This document shows, one piece after another, positions 1 to 4,245 of a stretch of 7,769 nt of DNA. The number at the start of each line of letters is the position of its first letter. Within the stretch, counting starts at the first letter, position 1. The stretch is from assembly GCA_046756945.1 (NCBI GenBank), contig JBHHXI010000132.1, positions 1-7,769 of the forward strand, written 5' to 3'. Under the pieces are notes generated by a model. It made no database searches. It was not told the origin of the DNA and worked only from the letters and a program-made list of their open reading frames with translations. A program made the translations under genes and the position numbers. Origin of the DNA: JACZQZ01 sp046756945. GTDB lineage: Bacteria; Pseudomonadota; Alphaproteobacteria; Rhodospirillales; 2-02-FULL-58-16.

Positions 1-570
1 CGTGGTCATGACCCGGGTCACGTGGTCGATGTTGCCGCCGACGATCATCACCGCGCCCACTTCCGCGCTGGCCCGGCCGAATCCGGCCAGCACCGCCGTC
101 AGCAGGGTGAACCGGCCATCCCAGAGCAGCGCCGTCAGCGCCCGCCCCGGCCCGGCGCCGAGCGAGCGCAGCTGCTCCTCGTACTCGGTCCACAGGTCTT
201 CGATCACCTGGCGGGTCAGGGCGGCAATGATGGGCGTCACCAGGACCACCTGGGCGATGATCATGGCGGCGGGGGTAAACAAAAGCCCGAACACGCCCAG
301 GGGTCCGGCCCTGGAGAGAAGCAAATAGACGATCAGGCCGACGACCACGGGCGGCAGGCCCATCAGCGCATTCAGCATGACCACGATCGCCTTGTGCCCG
401 GGGATGCGGAACAGGGCCACCGCCGCCCCCAGGGGCATGCCGATGAGCGTTGCCAGCAACACGGCGCTTACACTGACTCTCAGGGAAAGAAGGACGATCT
501 CGGCCAGATCAGGGTCCAGCCGGACCACCAGCGAAAGGGCCGCCCCCAGGGCGGAGCCGAAATCGGACAT
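1..570 (-). CDS. tupB: Tungstate-type ABC transporter permease (TupB-like), 3' end beyond the window
   Basis: This is an inner-membrane permease subunit of an ABC importer, most like the tungstate permease TupB, which would bring in WO4 (or MoO4) for the cofactor made by the neighbouring genes. I translated 190 codons from the ATG at 570 with no stop before the window edge; the family is usually around 230-240 aa, so only the C-terminus is missing. Visible features are hydrophobic segments at about residues 25-53, 61-86 and 92-118, a cytoplasmic EAA-type loop (EEQLRSLGAG, from residue 131) that would dock on the ATPase, and the sequence GRASAEVGAVMIVGGNI at 165-181, which I associate with TupB rather than with ModB or CysT/CysW. 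A GGGGAGG ribosome binding site lies 8 nt upstream of the ATG. It is the first gene of its leftward unit and diverges from fdhD, so a binding-protein gene (tupA), if present, is not directly upstream. Substrate specificity between tungstate and molybdate cannot be settled from a permease alone. Confidence 0.9.
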   Translation of the reverse strand, partial: MSDFGSALGAALSLVVRLDPDLAEIVLLSLRVSVSAVLLATLIGMPLGAAVALFRIPGHKAIVVMLNALMGLPPVVVGLIVYLLLSRAGPLGVFGLLFTPAAMIIAQVVLVTPIIAALTRQVIEDLWTEYEEQLRSLGAGPGRALTALLWDGRFTLLTAVLAGFGRASAEVGAVMIVGGNIDHVTRVMTT

Positions 571-614
571 GCCCGTTGCCTCCCCACAAATTACACCTGT
601 TTTTGCGTTTGTTT

Positions 615-643
615 ATCATACGACGCCGAAATTTGGTATTTAA
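615..643 (-). promoter_or_regulatory. Candidate promoter for the leftward tup unit
   Basis: On the minus strand a good -10 hexamer TATGAT (615-620) is preceded by a 17-nt spacer and a weak -35 TTAAAT (638-643). Transcription would start near 607, giving a leader of about 37 nt that ends in the GGGGAGG ribosome binding site. The surrounding stretch from about 585 to 665 is clearly AT-rich against the GC-rich background. The -35 matches the sigma-70 consensus at only three of six positions, so this is a visual candidate only. Confidence 0.35.
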
Positions 644-649
644 AACATA

Positions 650-661
650 TTTATGCATAAA
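650..661. promoter_or_regulatory. 12-bp perfect palindrome in the tup/fdhD divergent region
   Basis: TTTATGCATAAA is a perfect inverted repeat lying between the two divergent genes, just upstream of the candidate -35 of the tup promoter. A dimeric regulator responding to metal or redox state could bind here, but the sequence does not match an FNR box or the E. coli ModE site that I know. Short AT-rich palindromes do arise by chance, so the role is inferred only from its position. Confidence 0.3.
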
Positions 662-703
662 AGCGCGGAACCGAGCGTAACGTGCCCGGTGGGAGATGTT
701 TCG

Positions 704-739
704 CAAGCGCTTGTACTGGCGTCAACGGCTACCCATAGT
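704..739 (+). promoter_or_regulatory. Candidate fdhD operon promoter overlapped by a 10-bp palindrome
   Basis: A possible -35 TTGTAC (711-716) and -10 CATAGT (734-739) are separated by 17 nt. This would start transcription near 746, just upstream of the fdhD ribosome binding site. The perfect palindrome CAAGCGCTTG (704-713) overlaps the -35, a position suited to a repressor operator. The hexamers match consensus only partly (three and four of six), so confidence is low. Confidence 0.3.
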
Positions 740-752
740 GTTGAGTCTTCCC

Positions 753-760
753 AGGGAGGA
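753..760 (+). promoter_or_regulatory. Ribosome binding site that fixes the fdhD start
   Basis: AGGGAGGA sits 6 nt upstream of the ATG at 767. A second ATG at 763 is out of frame. The reading frame is open back to an ATG at 653, but that codon lies inside the AT-rich promoter region, has no Shine-Dalgarno sequence, and would add a 38-residue extension with no resemblance to FdhD. The start at 767 is therefore strongly preferred. Confidence 0.8.
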
Positions 761-766
761 AAATGC

Positions 767-1657
767 ATGGTGCCGCCTAAGGATTTTCTTGTCCAGCCCG
801 ACCCCGCCGACCCCCGCCTGACGCGGCGCGTCGACGGCGTCGACCAGGACGGCGCGCGCCTGAGCACCTCGGTGACCGTGGAGCGGCCCCTGACCCTGTT
901 CCTGAACGGCCAGGAAATCGTCACCATGATGAGCATCTGCGATTACCCCGAATACCTGGCGGTGGGGTATCTGCTCAACCAGAACATGATCCACGACGAC
1001 GACACGATCACCGGCGTCGAATACGACTCCGACATCGAGACGGTGGTGGTGCGTACCGACCGCGAGACCGACTACGAGGAGAAGCTGAAAAAGAAGACCC
1101 TGACCTCGGGCTGCGCCCAGGGGACCGTGTTCGGCGACGTCATGGAAAAGTTCGAAAGCGTGCGCCTGCCCGACGACGCGGTTCTGCGTACCTCGTGGCT
1201 GTACACCCTGCTCAAGAAGATCAACACGGCGCCCAGTCTCTATCTGGAGGCGGGCGCCATCCACGGGTGCGTGCTGTGCGAGGAGGACCGGCCGCTTCTC
1301 TATATGGAGGACGTCGGCCGCCACAACGCCGTCGACAAGATCGCCGGCTACATGTTCCTCAAGGGCATGGAGGGCGGCGACAAGATTTTTTACACCACCG
1401 GGCGCCTGACCAGCGAGATGGTCATCAAGACGGTGCAGATGGGCATTCCCATCCTGGTCTCGCGCTCGGGCTTCACCGCCTGGGGGGTGGAGCTGGCGCG
1501 CCAGGTGGACATGGCCCTGCTCGGCCGCGCCCGGGGCAAACGGTTCATTGCGTTGTCGGGCGAACGCCGTATCGTCTACGATGCCGACACCGCCCGCGGC
1601 GGCGAAGAGGCGCGCCACCTGCAGCGCAAGGGAGCCCGTGAGCACGATGCCGCCTGA
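767..1657 (+). CDS. fdhD: Formate dehydrogenase accessory sulfurtransferase FdhD
   Basis: FdhD is a cytoplasmic protein that carries sulfur from a cysteine desulfurase to the Mo- or W-bis-MGD cofactor, a step formate dehydrogenases need to be active. The 296-aa product is slightly longer than the usual 260-280 aa. It shows the family landmarks in order: the active-site loop TSGCAQGTVFGD with Cys116, the HGCVLC segment (Cys168, Cys171), the signature EDVGRHNAVDK at 181-191, and SRSGFTAWGVELA at 232-244, which corresponds to the SRSAPT block of other members. The active-site loop has a single Cys, whereas the E. coli protein as I recall has CxxC. The start at 767 was chosen for the AGGGAGGA ribosome binding site. 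It is the first gene of an operon with mobA, whose start lies inside the fdhD 3' end, and it diverges from the tungstate permease gene, consistent with joint cofactor supply. Confidence 0.97.
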   Translation: MVPPKDFLVQPDPADPRLTRRVDGVDQDGARLSTSVTVERPLTLFLNGQEIVTMMSICDYPEYLAVGYLLNQNMIHDDDTITGVEYDSDIETVVVRTDRETDYEEKLKKKTLTSGCAQGTVFGDVMEKFESVRLPDDAVLRTSWLYTLLKKINTAPSLYLEAGAIHGCVLCEEDRPLLYMEDVGRHNAVDKIAGYMFLKGMEGGDKIFYTTGRLTSEMVIKTVQMGIPILVSRSGFTAWGVELARQVDMALLGRARGKRFIALSGERRIVYDADTARGGEEARHLQRKGAREHDAA

Positions 1658-2351
1658 TCCCGCTTCACCGGGCGCCGCCGAAGACGTCGCCGGCGTGCTG
1701 CTCGCCGGCGGGCGGGCGACACGCATGGGGGGCGGCGACAAAAGCCTGCAAAGCCTTGCCGGCCGGCCGATCCTGGCCCATGTCATCGAGCGGGTGCGCC
1801 CGCAGGTGTCGGTTCTGCTGCTCAACGCCAACGGCGACCGCGCACGGTTCCAAGGCTTCGGCCTGCCCGTGGAGGGAGACGTGATCGAGGATTTCGCCGG
1901 GCCCCTGGCCGGCATCCTGACCGGGCTCGAGTGGGCCGGGGCGCACGTCCCCGGTTGCCGGTGGGTGGCAAGCTTCCCCACCGACGCGCCGTTTCTGCCC
2001 GGGGACCTGGTGTGGCGCATGGTGGCATCCGTCGACGCCGAGGACGCCCAAATCGGCTGCGCCGTCTCGGGCGGGCGCACCCATCCGGTGGTCGGGTTGT
2101 GGCCCGTCGGCCTGGCCGGGGACCTGCGCCGGGCGATGACGGAGGACGGCATGCGCAAAATCGACCGGTGGACGGCGCGCTACCCGGTCGCCTACGTGGA
2201 GTATGCGGCCGAGCCCGTCGATCCGTTCTTCAACGTCAACCGGCCGGGCGACCTGGAGCATGCCGAACGGCTGCTGGGCGCCGAAACACCCGCCGCCGGC
2301 GGGCAGGGCCCGGACGGGCGCCGGCCGGACGTAACGGGCGCCCCATCATGA
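1647..2351 (+). CDS. mobA: Molybdenum cofactor guanylyltransferase MobA
   Basis: MobA joins GMP from GTP to molybdopterin, giving the bis-MGD form of the cofactor used by formate dehydrogenases and other DMSO-reductase-family enzymes. The product (234 aa from ATG 1647) has the nucleotide-binding loop LAGGRATRMGGGDK at 19-32, the metal-binding TDAPF at 112-116 (the DxPF-type motif) and NVNRPGDL at 196-203, equivalent to the NxNTPeDL block. It is longer than typical MobA (about 190-215 aa) because of a short extension at each end. Two starts are possible: GTG at 1638, only 3 nt after AAGGGAG, or ATG at 1647, 12 nt after it. I prefer the ATG, and both overlap the fdhD stop. The 3' end overlaps the next gene in an ATGA, so translation is probably coupled. 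A specialised copy serving only this locus is possible if another mobA exists elsewhere. Confidence 0.95.
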   Translation: MPPDPASPGAAEDVAGVLLAGGRATRMGGGDKSLQSLAGRPILAHVIERVRPQVSVLLLNANGDRARFQGFGLPVEGDVIEDFAGPLAGILTGLEWAGAHVPGCRWVASFPTDAPFLPGDLVWRMVASVDAEDAQIGCAVSGGRTHPVVGLWPVGLAGDLRRAMTEDGMRKIDRWTARYPVAYVEYAAEPVDPFFNVNRPGDLEHAERLLGAETPAAGGQGPDGRRPDVTGAPS

Positions 2352-2869
2352 AGCCCATCGAAAGCATGTCGGCCGGCGTCGTGCTGGAGCGCCGCGAGAT
2401 CGACAACCCGTGGCAGGACTACGCCTGGGAGCCGGTGGCGGTGATCCCGGGGGCGCCGCCGGTCACGGAGTGGCAGGTCCTGCGCCAGGGCGAAGGCTGG
2501 GTGCATTACCACGCCGGGACGCTGGAAATCGAACTCCACCGCAAGGAAACAGAGGGCTACCGGGCCAACCTGGCGCAGGCGCAGCCCCGGGTCTTCGTCG
2601 TCCTCAGACCCGACGAAGAGGACGAGACCGGGCACGACGTCATCCCCTTTCTCCTCACCGTCTGTCCGTTCGAGGCGCAGGACTACGACGACACCGAGGA
2701 CGAGATGGTCGGGGGCGTGCCCATGCCGGACGAGGTGCTCGCCTGGGTGCGGGACTTCATCGACGAACACCACGTCGACGTGCCGTTCAAGAAACGCAAA
2801 CGCAAACCCTACGATCCCCGCAAGGGCGGCTTCGCGCGGGACCGTGACCGCGGAGGCAGCCATGGGTGA
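2348..2869 (+). CDS. DUF3305 domain protein of the formate dehydrogenase locus
   Basis: The 173-aa product matches my recollection of the DUF3305 family, small soluble proteins of unknown function found with DUF3306 next to formate dehydrogenase and fdhD genes in alphaproteobacteria. The body contains a Trp/Tyr-rich N-terminal half (PWQDYAWEPVAVIPG at 21-35, EWQVL at 41-45), a segment resembling a beta-hairpin with WVHYHAGTLEIELHRKE at 51-67, then RVFVVLRPDEED at 81-92 and the conserved-looking FLLTVCPFEAQDY at 101-113. The C-terminus (KKRKRK at 148-153 and on) is strongly basic. No signal peptide, membrane segment or catalytic motif is visible. The ATG shares an ATGA with the mobA stop and has no clear ribosome binding site, implying coupled translation. 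The DUF3306 gene overlaps its 3' end by 8 nt. Family assignment is from memory of conserved motifs and the role is unknown. Confidence 0.88.
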   Translation: MKPIESMSAGVVLERREIDNPWQDYAWEPVAVIPGAPPVTEWQVLRQGEGWVHYHAGTLEIELHRKETEGYRANLAQAQPRVFVVLRPDEEDETGHDVIPFLLTVCPFEAQDYDDTEDEMVGGVPMPDEVLAWVRDFIDEHHVDVPFKKRKRKPYDPRKGGFARDRDRGGSHG

Positions 2870-3407
2870 AGAGCGCGAAGGCCGGCTCGCCCGCTGGTCG
2901 CGCCTGAAACGCCGCAGCGGGAGCACCGGGTCCGGGCGGCGCGGCGGCGCGGCGCCGGTGACCGTCGCCAACGTGGACCCCGGATTGCCGGTGGCGCCCG
3001 GAGAGGATACGCCGGCCGGCGGGGACGCCGCCAGGGACCTGCCGCCGGTCGACGGCCTGGACAAGGATTCGGACTACACGCCATTCCTCGAAGAAGGGGT
3101 GCCGGAGAAACTGGCCCGGGCCGCCATGCGCAAACTGTGGCGCAGCGACCCCATATTCGCCTTCCGGGACGGCCTCGACGATTACGACGAGGACTTCACC
3201 ATCGTAGAAACCATTGCCAAGGCGGTGACCTCGAAGGCCGGCAAGGCGAAGGCCAAGGCGAAGAAAGCCAAGGCCAAAGCCAAGGCGAAGCAAACCGGGG
3301 CCACGGCCGAGGCCAGGACCGCCGGGACCAAGGAGGGCAAGGCCAAACAGAAAAAGAAAACCGCCGCGAAGAAAGGCCCGCCCGCCGGGGAGGAAGAAAA
3401 GGCCTGA
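2862..3407 (+). CDS. DUF3306 domain protein with a Lys/Ala-rich tail
   Basis: The 181-aa product shows the DUF3306 pattern: an N-terminal RLARWSRLKRR (8-18), a low-complexity linker (19-58), then the conserved core LPPVDGLDKDSDYTPFLEEG (60-79), VPEKLARAAMRKLWRSDP (80-97) and FRDGLDDYDEDFT (101-113). Members accompany formate dehydrogenase and DUF3305 genes and have no established function. The core looks soluble and partly acidic. From residue 125 the protein becomes a tail of alternating Lys and Ala, with about one third Lys, and ends in GEEEKA. The start is the ATG at 2862 with CGGAGG 5 nt upstream; an in-frame ATG at 2844 lacks a comparable site. It overlaps the DUF3305 gene by 8 nt and is the last gene of the operon visible here. 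The tail probably varies in length between relatives. Confidence 0.9.
   Translation: MGEEREGRLARWSRLKRRSGSTGSGRRGGAAPVTVANVDPGLPVAPGEDTPAGGDAARDLPPVDGLDKDSDYTPFLEEGVPEKLARAAMRKLWRSDPIFAFRDGLDDYDEDFTIVETIAKAVTSKAGKAKAKAKKAKAKAKAKQTGATAEARTAGTKEGKAKQKKKTAAKKGPPAGEEEKA
3234..3290 (+). repeat. Low-complexity Lys/Ala codon run inside the DUF3306 gene
   Basis: Short AAG-GCC and AAG-GCG units repeat here, encoding alternating Lys and Ala (residues 125-143 of the DUF3306 protein). A simple repeat of this kind can expand or contract by slippage in steps of six bases without shifting the frame. Confidence 0.7.
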
Positions 3408-3569
3408 GCGGCCGCGGCGCCGTTGCTTCGTATCTTTGCCGATACACCACACTGCGGGACCAAACACCTTGCCATGGCGCAAAGTCATTGCGGTCGAATG
3501 GTTCCATCTGGCTGGATAGTGCTCTAGCTTTAGCTTTCAGGGACCAGCGGCAACCGGGGAGACATCGCC
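3408..3569 (+). other. Intergenic boundary between the formate dehydrogenase operon and the oxygenase genes
   Basis: This 162-nt gap separates two functionally distinct groups. It is less GC-rich than its surroundings in its right half. It contains a weak inverted repeat GTATC/GATAC (3430-3434 and 3441-3445, 6-nt loop), a tandem TAGCTT repeat near 3524-3535, and the ribosome binding site GGGGAG (3556-3561) for the next gene. I see no terminator with a T-run and no well-spaced pair of promoter hexamers, though a promoter for the oxygenase gene is expected here. Confidence 0.4.
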
Positions 3570-4220
3570 ATGGGGGCGCCTACGGCCGGCGGGCAGGACG
3601 GGATCATCGGTCTTTGGCCCACCGCTTTCGTGCAGCGCCGGTTCCCCGATCCGGAAGGGCCGAACCGGGAGCTGCTGGCGCTTGTCCGCGAAATGGAAAA
3701 GGCGAACAGGGACCTGACCACCGACTACCTTGCGCCCGACCTGTTCAACACGGACCACACCGGCGTCAACTGGCTGAGGGCCCACGTCAACCAGACGGTG
3801 ATCGACTACTTTCGCTATCTCGGCATCGACTACCCGATCAACTGGACCATCCAGGGCTGGGCCAACATCAACCGCTTCGGCGACTACCACGATGCCCACA
3901 ACCACCCGCGGGCCTATTTGAGCGGCACCTATTACGTCAAGGTCCCGACCACCATGGAGAAGCTGAAGACCCGCAAGGACGTGCGTCCGGGGTGCATCAC
4001 GTTCTACGATCCCCGGGGCGCGGTGAACATGAACGCGATCCGCAACGACCCGTACGTGGACCCGGAACACACGGTCCGGCCCGAGCCCGGCATGCTGTTG
4101 ATGTGGCCCGCCTTCATCAACCACTTCGTCCACCCCAACCTGTCGAAGGCGACACGGGTCAGCATCAGCTTCAACATCATGCTCAAATGGTCCGACCACT
4201 ACCTGCCGGACCAGACGTGA
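3570..4220 (+). CDS. Stand-alone putative 2OG-Fe(II) oxygenase (TIGR02466 / 2OG-FeII_Oxy_5 type)
   Basis: The 216-aa product looks like a putative non-haem iron, 2-oxoglutarate-dependent oxygenase of the TIGR02466 type. It begins with the characteristic LWPTAF-like segment (15-20), followed by a helical region, then WANINRFGD (97-105), HNHPRAYLSGTYYVKVP (110-126) with candidate metal ligands His110 and/or His112, GCITFYDPRG (141-150), PGMLLMWPAFINHFVHP (173-189) with candidate distal His185, and RVSISFNIM (196-204), where Arg196 could bind the 2OG carboxylate. No signal peptide or membrane segment is seen, so it is probably cytoplasmic. GGGGAG lies 8 nt upstream of the ATG. It converges on a TPR-oxygenase gene 25 nt away and shares the catalytic motifs with it, but lacks TPRs and the conserved region preceding the HxH motif, so it is the most divergent of the three. 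The substrate is unknown. Confidence 0.87.
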   Translation: MGAPTAGGQDGIIGLWPTAFVQRRFPDPEGPNRELLALVREMEKANRDLTTDYLAPDLFNTDHTGVNWLRAHVNQTVIDYFRYLGIDYPINWTIQGWANINRFGDYHDAHNHPRAYLSGTYYVKVPTTMEKLKTRKDVRPGCITFYDPRGAVNMNAIRNDPYVDPEHTVRPEPGMLLMWPAFINHFVHPNLSKATRVSISFNIMLKWSDHYLPDQT

Positions 4221-4232
4221 GGCGGAGTGCCG

Positions 4233-4245
4233 CGGCGGGCCGCCG
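4233..4245. terminator. Weak GC hairpin between convergent genes
   Basis: The 25-nt gap between two convergent stop codons contains CGGCG-GGC-CGCCG, a short symmetric stem. It could slow polymerase from either side, but it is very short and has no T-run, and GC-rich DNA yields such stems easily. Confidence 0.2.

Noticed and set aside
653..766. Upstream in-frame ATG extending fdhD by 38 residues
   Set aside because: It lies in the AT-rich promoter region and in a palindrome, has no ribosome binding site, and the added residues are unlike FdhD; AGGGAGGA before 767 marks the better start.
571..766. Molybdenum/tungsten cofactor riboswitch upstream of fdhD
   Set aside because: I could not find a convincing multi-stem structure, and the likely fdhD leader is too short; a covariance-model search would settle it.
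722..2158. Long open frame on the minus strand opposite fdhD and mobA
   Set aside because: It overlaps two confidently identified genes throughout, has no recognisable domain, and is a typical antisense shadow in GC-rich DNA.
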